A DNA stretch of 64,000 bases from Gemmatimonadaceae bacterium (GCA_019637355.1 JAHBVT010000001.1:2511192-2575191), one strand, 5' to 3'. Positions 8,316 to 21,401 are shown, counted from the first letter of the stretch. Numbers and translations are program-made. Notes: generated by a model from the sequence alone, not told the origin.

Positions 8316-9605
8316 ATGACTGCATCCATCCGTTCCGCCGCCCTGCTCGTCGCCACCACCGGACTCCTTGCCGCCTGCGGCGAGGCGGCCACCGACGCCA
8401 CCTGCGACACCGTGGGCAGCGGCACGTTGACCGTGAACATCGGCGGCCTGCCCGGCGGTCTCGCGGCAGACGTCGTCGTGAGCGGCCCGGGCGGCAGCTT
8501 CAACCTCGGCGCCAGCGGCACGCTCCCCGGCCTCGCGGCCGGCGCGTACACGATTCTCGCGGCGAACGTGTCCCAGACGGACTCGATCGCCGATCGCATC
8601 TTCCGCGGCACGCCGCCGGCCAATCCTGTCTGCGTACGCGACGGCGGCACGCGCACCGTGTCGGTGCCGCACGCGCAGATCGCGACCTCGCAGAAGGTCT
8701 GGGTCGGCGCCGGATTCTATTCGATGGGCTTCGCCACTTCGCAACTCAGCGCCACGGCCACGCTGGCGCCGAACGTCACCTCGGGCACGCGCGGCGGCAC
8801 GGGACTCCTCTTCGATGCCTCCGGCAACCTCTGGCTGCTCGGCCAGAGCACGGCCGACCCCACGGTGATGCGTTACCCAGCCTCGGCGCTGGGCACCACC
8901 GGCAACCCGCTGCCGGACCGCTCCATCACCATCTCCGGCGTGAACTGCGACGGGCCGGGCGCGCTGGCCTTCGACGTCGCCGGCAATCTCTGGGTGAGCA
9001 TCGGCTGCCAAGGGCGTGTCGTGCGTCTCACGCCGGCGCAACAGGGCACGAGCGGCGTCATCGTGCCCTCGGTGCAGATCACCAACCTCACGCGCCCGGT
9101 GGGCTTGGCCTTCAACGGGCTCGGCGACTTGTGGGTGGGCGACTCGACGCACCTGCGGCGCTACGACGCGGCGCGCCTCACGGCAAGCACCGGCGCGGCG
9201 GCGGACCTCTCGGCCAGCTTCACCACCCCGACGCCGCGCGTGGCCGGACAGTTCGCGCTCAGCGTGCGCAACCTCGGCGTGGATGCCGGCGGCGAGCTCT
9301 GGGTGAGCGCCCCCGCGCAGCAAGTGCTGTATCGCGCCGAGGCCGCCGTCCTCGGCGGGACCGGAACATCAGCGAACGTGGTCAGCCGGATCGTGTACCT
9401 CACCGAGTTCGCCTCGCCGCGCGGCTTCGCCTTCGACAACACCGGCGCGCTGTGGGTGGGCTACACGCAATCGGCCTTCGCGCGCTTCGCGCCCACGCAG
9501 CTCGAGGCCAGCAGCACGCCGGGCGCGCCGACCGTGCCGGGCCGGATCTTCGCGTCCGGGAACATCCTCGGCTTCGCCGACGACGTGGGGATGTACCGGC
9601 CCTGA
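8316..9605 (+). CDS. Lipoprotein with NHL/SMP-30-like beta-propeller repeats
   Basis: The protein has 429 residues. A lipobox (LLAAC) near residue 22 marks an outer-membrane or periplasmic lipoprotein. After a carboxypeptidase-regulatory-like beta domain, repeated blades of the form GLLFDASGNLWLLG, ALAFDVAGNLWVS, GLAFNGLGDLWVG and GFAFDNTGALWVG indicate a beta-propeller. I start at the ATG 8316, which gives a proper signal peptide. Propellers of this type mostly bind ligands; no catalytic residues can be assigned. Confidence 0.8.
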   Translation: MTASIRSAALLVATTGLLAACGEAATDATCDTVGSGTLTVNIGGLPGGLAADVVVSGPGGSFNLGASGTLPGLAAGAYTILAANVSQTDSIADRIFRGTPPANPVCVRDGGTRTVSVPHAQIATSQKVWVGAGFYSMGFATSQLSATATLAPNVTSGTRGGTGLLFDASGNLWLLGQSTADPTVMRYPASALGTTGNPLPDRSITISGVNCDGPGALAFDVAGNLWVSIGCQGRVVRLTPAQQGTSGVIVPSVQITNLTRPVGLAFNGLGDLWVGDSTHLRRYDAARLTASTGAAADLSASFTTPTPRVAGQFALSVRNLGVDAGGELWVSAPAQQVLYRAEAAVLGGTGTSANVVSRIVYLTEFASPRGFAFDNTGALWVGYTQSAFARFAPTQLEASSTPGAPTVPGRIFASGNILGFADDVGMYRP

Positions 9606-9662
9606 GCGGGGGTGGCTTGCCATCCGTTCATCCGGATGCTAGGATATAGCCCACAACCGAGT

Positions 9663-9716
9663 CCGTGGCGATTTCGAGGCAACTTGCGGCCACGTTAAAC
9701 ATTCCGCTAAAGCGCC
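9663..9716 (+). promoter_or_regulatory. SAM-II riboswitch upstream of metF
   Basis: The segment contains CGTGGCGATTT, then TTGCGGCCACGTTAAAC and then CGCTAAAG. This is the conserved order of the SAM-II (metA) riboswitch: the P1 stem CGTGGC/GCCACG and the pseudoknot strands around GTTAAAC and GCTAAAG. SAM-II binds S-adenosylmethionine and lowers expression of methionine synthesis genes, which fits metF and metH downstream. Confidence 0.9.
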
Positions 9717-9754
9717 AGCCCGGTGCGCCTCGTCGCCCCGGGCTTTGGTGTTTT
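9717..9754 (+). terminator. Terminator-like hairpin between SAM-II aptamer and metF
   Basis: AGCCCGG at 9717-9723 pairs with CCGGGCT at 9738-9744 and is followed by a T-rich tail (TTGGTGTTTT). It ends just before the metF Shine-Dalgarno CAGGAG. It could serve as expression platform or simply shield the leader. Confidence 0.5.
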
Positions 9755-9764
9755 CAGGAGCACT

Positions 9765-10655
9765 GTGAGTCCCGCGTCCGTCGCATCCATCGAGGTCTCG
9801 TTCGAGTTCTTCCCGCCCAAGACGGCGGAGATGGAACAGACGCTGTGGAAGTCCATCCAACGCTTGGCGCCATTGGCGCCGCGCTTCGTCTCGGTCACCT
9901 ACGGCGCCGGCGGCTCCACGCGCGAGCGCACGCACCACACGGTGCGGCGCATCCTGTCCGAAACGGATCTCGTCCCGGCAGCGCATCTCACCTGCGTGGC
10001 CGCGACGCGCGAGGAGATCGACGCCGTCGCCGACGACTACTGGGCGGCCGGCGTGCGCCACGTGGTGGCCCTGCGCGGCGACATCCCCGGCGGCGAGACG
10101 GACTACTTCCCCACCCCGGGCGGTTATGCCTACGCCGCCGAGTTGGTGGCGGGGCTGCGCCGGCGACACGACTTCGAGATCTCCGTCGCCGCGTATCCGG
10201 AGACGCATCCCGGGGCCCGCTCCTCCGCCGACGACCTCGACAACCTCAAGCGCAAGCTCGACGCCGGCGCCACGCGCGCCATCACGCAGTTCTTCTTCGA
10301 CAACTGGACTTTCCTGCGCTTCGTGGACCGCGCACGGAAGGCGGGCATCACCGCGCCGATCGTGCCGGGCATTATGCCGGTGACGAACTTCACGCAGACG
10401 GCCAAGTTCGCGAAGACCGCCGGCACCGCGATTCCGGCTGAGTTCGCGAAGCACTTCGAAGGCCTCGAAGATGACGTCGAGACGCGCAAGCTCGTGGCCG
10501 CGGCCGTGGCGGCCGAGCAGGTCACCCAACTCCAGCAAGCGGGGATCCGGGAGTTCCACTTCTATACGCTGAATCGGGCGGATTTGAGTTACGCGATTTG
10601 TCATTTGCTCGGCCTTCGGCCGGGACGGATGACGGATGCGTTGGGGGACGGATGA
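9765..10655 (+). CDS. metF: 5,10-methylenetetrahydrofolate reductase
   Basis: At 296 residues from the GTG at 9765 (preceded by CAGGAG), this matches the length of E. coli MetF. The enzyme is an FAD-dependent TIM barrel that reduces methylene-THF to methyl-THF, the methyl donor for MetH. Signatures are SFEFFPPKT at the N-terminus, FVSVTYGAGGSTRERT, VVALRGDIP and ITQFFFDNWTFLRFVDRARKAGI. It is preceded by a SAM-II riboswitch and followed by metH. The last residues (GRMTDALGDG) are encoded by the GGATGACGG repeat, so the C-terminal end is not original. Confidence 0.97.
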   Translation: MSPASVASIEVSFEFFPPKTAEMEQTLWKSIQRLAPLAPRFVSVTYGAGGSTRERTHHTVRRILSETDLVPAAHLTCVAATREEIDAVADDYWAAGVRHVVALRGDIPGGETDYFPTPGGYAYAAELVAGLRRRHDFEISVAAYPETHPGARSSADDLDNLKRKLDAGATRAITQFFFDNWTFLRFVDRARKAGITAPIVPGIMPVTNFTQTAKFAKTAGTAIPAEFAKHFEGLEDDVETRKLVAAAVAAEQVTQLQQAGIREFHFYTLNRADLSYAICHLLGLRPGRMTDALGDG

Positions 10656-10690
10656 CGGATGCGTTGGGGGACGGATGACGGATGACGGAC
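10623..10690. repeat. Tandem GGATGACGG-type repeats between metF and metH
   Basis: A 23-bp unit beginning GGACGGATGACGGATGCG occurs twice in tandem and is followed by a further GGACGGATGACGGATGACGG. The repeat supplies the metF C-terminus and stop region and fills the metF-metH spacer. Confidence 0.9.
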
Positions 10691-10709
10691 GCTCGGCTCG
10701 GAGTGAGCG

Positions 10710-14411
<3,702 letters not shown>

Positions 14412-14495
14412 CCTTCACCGGCCGGCGTCCCTCGTGGCAGCACCGCGGGAGGGTTTGCGGCGGGTCCGCGCGCGGCAGGGTAGATTCCCCCGTTG

Positions 14496-15650
14496 ATGTC
14501 CGACACCCAACGCCGTGTCCTGATCGTCGACGACGATGCCGCCGTCCTGCAGGCATCGTCCATCCTGCTGAGCCGAGCCGGCTTCGTCGTCGACGCCGTC
14601 GACTCGGGCGAGGTCGCGCTGCGGGCGCTGCAGGACCGCAGTTACAGCGCCATCCTCTCCGACATCAATATGGAAGGGATGAGCGGCCTGGACCTGCTGC
14701 GGATGATCCGCGAGCGGGACCTCGACACGCCGGTCATCCTCATCACCGGCGGCCCGTCGCTGCAGACGGCGATCGACGCGATGGCCTGGGGTGCGCATCG
14801 CTACCTGCTCAAGCCCGTGGCGCCCAAGGAGCTGATCGAGGCCGTCACCCGTGCGGTGCTGCTCTCGGACCTCGCCCGCCTCAAGCGCGAGGCCTTCGCG
14901 CTGCGCGGCGCCCACGGCCTGCCCGTGGATGATGAGAAGGCGCTCGACGCGTCGTTCACGCGTGCGCTGGACCGCCTCGCGATCGTCTTCCACCCGATCG
15001 TCTCGATGCGCGAGCGCCGAGCCCTGGGCTTCGAGGCGCTGGTCCGCTCCACCGAGCCCACGCTGCAGCACCCCGAGGCCCTGCTCGGCACCGCTTCGCT
15101 GCTCGGTCGCTCCGATGAGCTCACCCGCGCGATCTACACCAAGATCGCCGAGCAGGCGCAGCGCATTCCCGAGGATCGCCTGCTCTTCGTGAACGTGCAT
15201 CCGCCCGACCTGCTCGACCATTCGCTGCACGGCATCGGCTCGCCGCTGGCGCCCTTCGCCGACCGCATCGTCCTCGAGATCACCGAGCGGGCGAGCATCG
15301 AGCGGATGGGCGACATCACCAGCATCGTGAAGAACCTCCGCCTGCTCGGCTACCGTCTGGCCGTGGACGACCTCGGCACCGGCTACGCGGGGTTGTCCAG
15401 CTTCACGCAGCTCAGTCCCGAGATCGTCAAGCTCGACCGCTCGCTGGTGGAGGGCATCGACGAGAACCCCACCAAGCAGCGTGTGGTGCGGGCAATGCTG
15501 CAGCTCTGCGAGGACCTGCAGATGCAGGCCATCTGCGAAGGCATCGAGAAGGCCAGCGAACGGGACGCGCTGGTGGCGATGGGGGCGGATTTGCTGCAGG
15601 GCTACCTCTTCGGCCTGCCTGCGCCACATTTCGACGACCCCCCGATCTGA
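14496..15650 (+). CDS. Response regulator with EAL-domain c-di-GMP phosphodiesterase output
   Basis: This two-domain protein has 384 residues. Residues 1-125 are a REC receiver (VLIVDDDAA, phospho-acceptor in SDINM, K in LLKPVAPKE). About 150-384 is an EAL domain with the intact EALVR motif, NVHPPDLLD, EITER, DDLGTGYAGLSS and VKLDRSLV, so hydrolysis of c-di-GMP is likely. The ATG at 14496 is preferred over a TTG one codon earlier. No histidine kinase is adjacent. Confidence 0.93.
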   Translation: MSDTQRRVLIVDDDAAVLQASSILLSRAGFVVDAVDSGEVALRALQDRSYSAILSDINMEGMSGLDLLRMIRERDLDTPVILITGGPSLQTAIDAMAWGAHRYLLKPVAPKELIEAVTRAVLLSDLARLKREAFALRGAHGLPVDDEKALDASFTRALDRLAIVFHPIVSMRERRALGFEALVRSTEPTLQHPEALLGTASLLGRSDELTRAIYTKIAEQAQRIPEDRLLFVNVHPPDLLDHSLHGIGSPLAPFADRIVLEITERASIERMGDITSIVKNLRLLGYRLAVDDLGTGYAGLSSFTQLSPEIVKLDRSLVEGIDENPTKQRVVRAMLQLCEDLQMQAICEGIEKASERDALVAMGADLLQGYLFGLPAPHFDDPPI

Positions 15651-15692
15651 CCGCCTCAGGGCGGTCCGTCTCCCCCCGACCGCAACGCCAGA

Positions 15693-16859
15693 ATGTCGCC
15701 CGACGTCGCCACCCCCCGCCCCGCCCTCACCCTGCTCTCCGACGACGAGCAGGCCTTCAAGTCCGCCGTCGCCGAGTTCGTGGACGGCGAGGTTCGTCCT
15801 CGCCTCGCGCAGATGGAGCGTGAGGCCAAGCTCGATCCGGCGCTGATCAAGGCCTACTTCGAGATGGGCCTGATGGGCATCCAGGCCCCCGAGGCCCACG
15901 GCGGCGCCGCCGGCTCGGTGATGATGGTGACACTCGCGGTCGAGGAGATCTCCAAGGCCGACGCCTCCAGCGCGATTATGGTGGACGTGCAGAACACCTT
16001 GGTCGCGCATCCGTTGCTCGCGGCGGCCACCCCGGAGCAGTTGGCCAAGTGGATGCCCGCGCTGTGCAGCGGCACCGTCGGCGCCTACGCGCTCTCCGAG
16101 GCCTCGAGCGGTTCGGACGCCTTCGGCCTGCAGACGCGCGCGCTGAAGGTGGCCGGCGGCTGGAAGCTCAACGGCCGCAAGCTCTGGATCACCAATGGCG
16201 CCGAGGCGGGGCTGTTCATCCTCTTCGCGACCGTGGACCCGGCCAAGGGCTACAAGGGCATCACCGCGTTCATCGTCGAGCGCGAGATGCCGGGCTTCAG
16301 CGTCGGCAAGAAGGAGGACAAGCTCGGCATCCGCGCTTCAAGCACGACCGAGCTGATTCTTGAAGACGTATTCGTCCCCGACTTCAACGTGCTCGGCCCC
16401 GTCGGCCAGGGCTACAAGATCGCCATCGAGACGCTGAACGAAGGGCGCATCGGCATCGGCGCGCAGATGATCGGCGTGGCGCAGGGCGCGCTCGACGCGG
16501 CCGTCACCTACGTGAAGGAGCGCCAGCAGTTCGGGAAGCCGCTGGCGGACTTCCAGGCGGTGCAGTTCCAGTTGGCCCAGGCGGCCACCGAACTCGAGGC
16601 GGCGCGGCTGATGGTGTACAACGCGGCGCGGCTGCGTGATGCCGGCGAGGACATCGCCCAGGCGGGCGCGATGGCGAAGCTGTATTCGAGCCAGGTGGCC
16701 GAGCGCGTGACCTCGCTGTGCGTGGAGCTCTTCGGCGGCTACGGGTACACCAAGGACTACCCGGTGGAGAAGTTCTATCGCGACGCCAAGATCGGGACGA
16801 TCTACGAAGGCACGTCGAATATGCAGTTGGCGACGATTGCGAAGGGGATGCTGAAGTAG
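15693..16859 (+). CDS. Acyl-CoA dehydrogenase (short-chain type)
   Basis: The 388-residue flavoprotein has the full acyl-CoA dehydrogenase fold: N-terminal helical domain, middle beta domain (YALSEASSGSDAF; WITNGAEAGLFILFA) and C-terminal helices (RQQFGKPLADFQAVQFQLA). The catalytic base lies in GTIYEGTSNMQL, the position used by short-chain and short/branched-chain enzymes. It takes electrons from acyl-CoA to electron-transfer flavoprotein. It stands alone between the EAL regulator and a repeat directly after its stop. Confidence 0.95.
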   Translation: MSPDVATPRPALTLLSDDEQAFKSAVAEFVDGEVRPRLAQMEREAKLDPALIKAYFEMGLMGIQAPEAHGGAAGSVMMVTLAVEEISKADASSAIMVDVQNTLVAHPLLAAATPEQLAKWMPALCSGTVGAYALSEASSGSDAFGLQTRALKVAGGWKLNGRKLWITNGAEAGLFILFATVDPAKGYKGITAFIVEREMPGFSVGKKEDKLGIRASSTTELILEDVFVPDFNVLGPVGQGYKIAIETLNEGRIGIGAQMIGVAQGALDAAVTYVKERQQFGKPLADFQAVQFQLAQAATELEAARLMVYNAARLRDAGEDIAQAGAMAKLYSSQVAERVTSLCVELFGGYGYTKDYPVEKFYRDAKIGTIYEGTSNMQLATIAKGMLK

Positions 16860-16880
16860 GACGGATGACGGATGACGGAA
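16860..16880. repeat. GGATGACGG repeat after the acyl-CoA dehydrogenase gene
   Basis: GACGGATGACGGATGACGGA starts directly after the TAG stop codon of the preceding gene. It is the fourth locus of this dispersed unit. Confidence 0.9.
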
Positions 16881-16927
16881 GGGGTGCGCCGACCTGGTTG
16901 GTGCGTCGCCGAATCCGAATCGTCTCG

Positions 16928-17365
16928 TTATCCCGCGCGACTGAGACTTAGCCGCACCGACACAAGCTGACTCCCCCGCCCGGCGTTGAAGTCGCCCCAG
17001 AGCCCCTCACCGCCGAGCGAGATCGGCATCCGCACGCGCTCACGCTTCAGTTGACCCGTCACCAGCTCGCCGTCGAGATCGGCTTCGATTACCCACGTCG
17101 TGCCGAGCCCGAGGAATCGTGCTGGAAGACTCGGGTTTCGGATGATGCGGCCGTTGCGCAGCGTCGCGCCGCCGGCAGTGCCGCGCACGCTGGAGTCCGC
17201 GGCGATCTCGATGGACACCTCGATTCCATTGGGTGCACCGGGACTGCGGACCTCGGCGCGGCCTTCCCAGCGGCCGACCGGGAGATCCGGGACCTGCGCC
17301 TTCGCCCCAGACGGAGCGAGCGCGAGGGCGGCGACCAGCACGACTCGGACAGACAGACGCTGCAT
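16928..17365 (-). CDS. Small secreted protein of unknown function
   Basis: The protein has 145 residues with a signal peptide ending near ...APSGAKAQ. The mature part is a beta-rich domain (GRWEGRAEVRSPG; VRGTAGGATLRNG; GELVTGQLKRERV) of the kind found in extracytoplasmic lipocalin-like hypothetical proteins. No catalytic motif is visible. It is separated from its minus-strand neighbour by about 80 bases. Confidence 0.65.
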   Translation of the reverse strand: MQRLSVRVVLVAALALAPSGAKAQVPDLPVGRWEGRAEVRSPGAPNGIEVSIEIAADSSVRGTAGGATLRNGRIIRNPSLPARFLGLGTTWVIEADLDGELVTGQLKRERVRMPISLGGEGLWGDFNAGRGSQLVSVRLSLSRAG

Positions 17366-17442
17366 CCTGTGAATCTACTGCGTCAGCGAACGCACGGCGC
17401 GATCTGCCCTAGGGTGCTGGCCGCCTCCTCTCATTGGTCAAC

Positions 17443-18102
17443 CTACTGTCGGTGGTACGCGAGCCCGGCCTGCTGCGCCTGACCGATGGCGATGACCATC
17501 GCCGGGACAATCTCGACGCCAGGCAGGACGTTGGCCTTGAGATCGGCCGTGACCACCTCGGCATCGAGGCCGCGGGCGTTGGCGAGCAACGACGCGAAGA
17601 TGCCGAGCGCGTTGTTGCAGACGATGAAGCGCGTGCCGCGCTGCTGCAGCGCCTCGATGCTCGCGGCGGGAATCGTCATCCCGAGGATCTGCGGCGAGGT
17701 CCGCCACGGATTGGCGCTTCCGCCGGTGCCCGGCTCCACGCCGATGCCCTGCAGGAATTCGGCGATGCGGTACTTGGTCCACATCTCGTCGCGCAGGCCG
17801 TGGAAGGTCGTGGCGCCGTAGAACGTGCCCACCGTGTTCAGCTGCGCGTCGGTCACGTTGTACGCGCGCTGGTAGGTGTTCAGGTAGTTCATAATGTGCA
17901 CCAGCGGGATGCCGCCGCCGGGCTGCGGGGAATCGAAGAGCTGACGGTGCTTGCCGTTCAGGTTCTGGAGCCAGGTGTCCTGGAACTCGGGCTGCACGGA
18001 CGCCGCGCTGGCCTCTGGCGTCGACTGCACCGCCACTGCGGCAATGACGGCGGCGAGGCCGAAGGTCGCCACGGCAAGCGCGCGACGGGTGGAACGAATC
18101 AT
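17443..18102 (-). CDS. Exported DsrE-like protein
   Basis: At 219 residues it begins with a signal sequence (RRALAVATFGLAAVIAAVAVQ). The C-terminal half (RFIVCNNALGIFASLLA; VVTADLKANVLPGVEIVPAMVIAIGQAQQAGLAYHR) has the arrangement of DsrE/F-like proteins, including a cysteine in the segment where sulfur-relay members carry theirs. An extracytoplasmic sulfur-handling role is possible but not shown. Confidence 0.6.
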   Translation of the reverse strand: MIRSTRRALAVATFGLAAVIAAVAVQSTPEASAASVQPEFQDTWLQNLNGKHRQLFDSPQPGGGIPLVHIMNYLNTYQRAYNVTDAQLNTVGTFYGATTFHGLRDEMWTKYRIAEFLQGIGVEPGTGGSANPWRTSPQILGMTIPAASIEALQQRGTRFIVCNNALGIFASLLANARGLDAEVVTADLKANVLPGVEIVPAMVIAIGQAQQAGLAYHRQ

Positions 18103-18208
18103 CTGAACCTCCTGATGCGAGTGGTCGGCGACGCAGCCCGGACCGTCCGGCGCCCGCCATCAGGAAGTGCGCGACTTGCCCTCCAGACCCGACATCACTG
18201 GCCGCTGG

Positions 18209-19666
18209 CTACTCGGCGGCGCCTCTGCGGGCCGTGCCGAGGCTAACGAAGATGAAGGTCAGCAGCGATGCCACAAGCGTGAGCCCCGTCACCGTCACGC
18301 CCGTCGGCAGCGTCATCCACTTGAGCCAGGCAGCCGTCTCCAGCGCCAGCGTCGCCGCGAGTCCCAGCACGAGCGACGCGATCGCGCCCTCGCGCGTTGC
18401 GCCCTCCCACGTGAGGCCGATGGCCAGCGCCGGCACCAACGTGCAGGCGAAGAGCCCGTACCCGAAGATCCCGAGGAACGCCACCAGCGTCCCGCTCAGC
18501 TGGGCCATCGTGGCTCCGGCGACGCTCAGCGCCACCGTCCACACCCGTCCTCGGCGCAACCAGGTCTCGTCGCGCCGCTCGCGCCCCAGCGCGCGCGGAA
18601 TGTCGTGCGTGATGGCGGCCGCGCCGATGCTCAGGAACGAGTTCACGGTGCTCATAATGGCCGCGGCGACGCCGGCGAAGACCAGCGCGGCCACCACGGA
18701 GGGAACGTACCCGAGCAGGAAGCTGGGCGTCGCGTCGTCGGCGCGCGCGAGCGCCGGCAGCTCGCTGTTCACCACGAGCGCCTTCACCGCGATGCCGACC
18801 CCGACGAAGAGCAACTGCGCCAGCAGCATCGCCACGGTCATCAGTGCCGGGTACCAGCGCAGCCGCCGCAGGTCCCTGAGCATATAGTACTTGTGCGCGA
18901 TGTGCGGCTGCCCGAGCGATCCCACCGCGAACACGAAGAAGAACGACAGCGCGACCATCGCGCCGCGCGTGCCCCAGGGACCGAGGAACGTAGGGTCCAC
19001 CGACTCGATCGCGCGCGTGATGGCGGCGAGTCCGTTTCCGGAATCGAGCGCGAAGATGAACACCACGCTGCTCGCCACGGCCATCAGGCCGCCCTGGAAC
19101 ACGTCCACCCAGATGCCGGCGAGGATGCCGCCGCTCGCAGAGTAGGCCAGCGTGATCGCCGCGCCGATCCAGATGCCGGGCCCGAGCCCGACGCCGAACA
19201 GCGCGTCCACCACGAGACCGAGCGCGAGCAGGTTCGTGGCGAGGTAACCGATCACGCCGATGACGATGGCCAGCGCGCTCAGGCCCTGCGCCGCAGGCGA
19301 GTCATAGCGCAGGCGAATCGCGTCGGGCACCGTCACGAGCCGGTGGCGTTCGCCGAGCACCCGCATCCGCTTGCCGAGCACCAGCGCGCCGAAGGTGTTG
19401 GTGAGCGCCGCCGGCAGCACGATGAACAGCGCCGTGAGTCCAATGGAGTAGACGAGGCCCGGCCCGCCGATGAACGCGAATCCCGAGAGTGTGGATGCCA
19501 TCGCCGCCAGCGCGAAGGGCAGCAGGCCGATGCCGCGGCCGGCGACGAAGAAGTCCTCCGCCGTGCGCGTGCGCCGCGCGGCCCACCAGCCGATGAGCGC
19601 GCAGGCCGCGAAATACGCGAGGCCCACCGCCACGATCATTGGCCGCGCTGCCAGGTCAGTCGGCAT
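18209..19666 (-). CDS. Sodium:solute symporter (SSF family)
   Basis: This 485-residue transporter shows about 13 hydrophobic segments and the SSF hallmarks: RTAEDFFVAGRGIGLLPFALAAMASTLSGFAFIGGPGLVY in helices 1-2, and VFAGVAAAIMSTVNSFLSIGAAAITHDI in the helix 8 region with the Ser/Thr sodium-site residues. It couples sodium entry to uptake of an unknown solute. I start at the ATG 19666, so it overlaps the small membrane gene upstream by 11 bases, and the two are likely co-translated. Confidence 0.92.
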   Translation of the reverse strand: MPTDLAARPMIVAVGLAYFAACALIGWWAARRTRTAEDFFVAGRGIGLLPFALAAMASTLSGFAFIGGPGLVYSIGLTALFIVLPAALTNTFGALVLGKRMRVLGERHRLVTVPDAIRLRYDSPAAQGLSALAIVIGVIGYLATNLLALGLVVDALFGVGLGPGIWIGAAITLAYSASGGILAGIWVDVFQGGLMAVASSVVFIFALDSGNGLAAITRAIESVDPTFLGPWGTRGAMVALSFFFVFAVGSLGQPHIAHKYYMLRDLRRLRWYPALMTVAMLLAQLLFVGVGIAVKALVVNSELPALARADDATPSFLLGYVPSVVAALVFAGVAAAIMSTVNSFLSIGAAAITHDIPRALGRERRDETWLRRGRVWTVALSVAGATMAQLSGTLVAFLGIFGYGLFACTLVPALAIGLTWEGATREGAIASLVLGLAATLALETAAWLKWMTLPTGVTVTGLTLVASLLTFIFVSLGTARRGAAE

Positions 19667-20045
19667 CGTCCAGCACGTCGCGGTCGAAGCACAACGCGTA
19701 CGCCACCGGCAGCAGCACGAGTGGCACCAGACCGGTGAACAGCAGGAGCAGCGCCGTGCTGCGCGGCAGGCCGAACAGCACCGGTCCGCCGCTCGCCGGC
19801 GGTTCGTGCAGCAACCCGACGGCGAAGCCCGCGAAGGTGCACGCGCAGGCCACGAGCACTGCCGCCGCGAGCCGCGGCGCCCGCGGCCCGGCGCCGAGCA
19901 AGCCGAGCCCGGTGAGCACGAGCGTGGCGCCAGCGGCCAGCAACCACGGCGCGGCCGGCGAGCCGGCACCGAAGCTCAACGCGTATGCCATCGCCACGGC
20001 GACGGCACCGACTGTCAGCAGGGCGATCGAAATCGAGCTTCGCAT
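19656..20045 (-). CDS. Small four-helix membrane protein, partner of the symporter
   Basis: A protein of 129 residues with four hydrophobic helices (ISIALLTVGAVAVAMAYAL; WLLAAGATLVLTGLGLLG; AAAVLVACACTFAGFAVGLL; STALLLLFTGLVPLVLLPVAYA). Its end overlaps the start of the SSF transporter by 11 bases. Small membrane subunits often accompany SSF transporters, so an accessory role is inferred from position. Confidence 0.65.
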   Translation of the reverse strand: MRSSISIALLTVGAVAVAMAYALSFGAGSPAAPWLLAAGATLVLTGLGLLGAGPRAPRLAAAVLVACACTFAGFAVGLLHEPPASGGPVLFGLPRSTALLLLFTGLVPLVLLPVAYALCFDRDVLDDAD

Positions 20046-20063
20046 CGCCCGAAAGCTAGCGGC

Positions 20064-21287
20064 CTACCGCGCCGCTGGGCGCAACTCGTAGACGCCGATA
20101 CGCTGCTCGCCCGACGGCCCTTCTTCGATCAGCCAGGCGCGGTCGCCCCTCGTGGCCACCAGCTGCGTCGCATACGGGAACGCCACACGGCCGATGTACC
20201 CGCCGCTGCTGCTATCGAAGAGGTCGTAGGTGTTCCGCTCGCGCCAAGTGAGCAGCGGACGCGCATCACCAGCCGATCGCGGCGGAATGTCGCGCGGCTC
20301 GGCGACGACGTGGACCTGTACCCAGAGCCGATCGAGCTCGTCCATCCGCAAGCTGCGCAGGAACGGCTTTAGCTCGGGAATCGGCGCCAACTGTTGCTGC
20401 GGATTGCGGTTCCCCAGATACTCGCGCCACGCCTGCCATTCCGCCCGCTCTCGGTCGGCGTAGCGCACCGCAGCATCGTCGCGCGTGAACTCCAGCGTGC
20501 GATCACCTCGCACGACCTTCAGGTGGTAGCGCCGCGGGCTTGCCGTCACGATCGCGCCGTCGAGGCCGATCGCATACATCGAATCAGATGGGATGGCCGA
20601 GTACGTCCCGTCGTTCGTACCGAGCCCGAAGCCGCGCCCACCACTCATTCCCGGCGCCGGCACTTGGACCGAATCGACGCGGCGTCCGCGCCGATCGATG
20701 ATCACCATCTGCGCAGGAAGGTCGTACTCCATCGCGTCCGGTGTCGGGATCCAGGCCTTGCGCCAGTAGCGACCGCGTCGGTCCACATAGAACGTGCCGG
20801 GGCCGCCGAGACCGCCGTACACGTTCACGCGGATCACGTCGCTCGGTTCGTCAGCGGCTGTGAAGCGCACTAGGCGACCGTTCGGCGGATCGTTGACGAC
20901 AATCCCGCCATCCACATCGATGGCGATGTCGTAGCACCCTTCGTACTCCCCTGGCCCGGCACCCGTGCGACCGACCGTGCGCACGAACACGCCCGTTGAG
21001 TCATAGCGGCGAATCGTGTGATCGAAGAGATCACAGGTGTAGAAGCCGCCATCCGGCACCGCGACGATACTGTACACGCGACCGAAGGCATACTCAGGCG
21101 GCCCCTCAAGCTCGCCGATCGCGAACAGCTTCACCGCCTCGATCGCACCGGTCCCGACCCGGAGCGCGGATCCTGGAATCGCCGATCCCGGCGTCCCATC
21201 ACCACGCATACTGTCGTCCGACGAACCGCAGGCCACGGCAACCAGCGCAATCCCCACGCAACAAATCAAAGAAAGGGCCGATCGCAT
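20064..21287 (-). CDS. Six-bladed beta-propeller lipoprotein
   Basis: The protein of 407 residues starts with a lipoprotein signal (LVAVAC, C20). Its body has propeller blades of the 6-bladed TolB/NHL type (VYSIVAVPDGGFYTCDLFDHTIRRYD; GVFVRTVGRTGAGPGEY; GGIVVNDPPNGRLVRF). I use the ATG at 21287, the first that gives a signal peptide. A cassette gene at 36030-37085 encodes a protein of the same general type with the same GxGAGPGE loop. Confidence 0.8.
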   Translation of the reverse strand: MRSALSLICCVGIALVAVACGSSDDSMRGDGTPGSAIPGSALRVGTGAIEAVKLFAIGELEGPPEYAFGRVYSIVAVPDGGFYTCDLFDHTIRRYDSTGVFVRTVGRTGAGPGEYEGCYDIAIDVDGGIVVNDPPNGRLVRFTAADEPSDVIRVNVYGGLGGPGTFYVDRRGRYWRKAWIPTPDAMEYDLPAQMVIIDRRGRRVDSVQVPAPGMSGGRGFGLGTNDGTYSAIPSDSMYAIGLDGAIVTASPRRYHLKVVRGDRTLEFTRDDAAVRYADRERAEWQAWREYLGNRNPQQQLAPIPELKPFLRSLRMDELDRLWVQVHVVAEPRDIPPRSAGDARPLLTWRERNTYDLFDSSSGGYIGRVAFPYATQLVATRGDRAWLIEEGPSGEQRIGVYELRPAAR

Positions 21288-21401
21288 ACCCGCAATCCTG
21301 CACCTCGGCGCAGCACGCAGCAAGACATCCGCCCTGCGCAAGCAGAAGGAGGCGCAGCCGCAAGCGGCCACGCCCCCTTCCGTCTTCAGTCTTCCGTCCT
21401 G

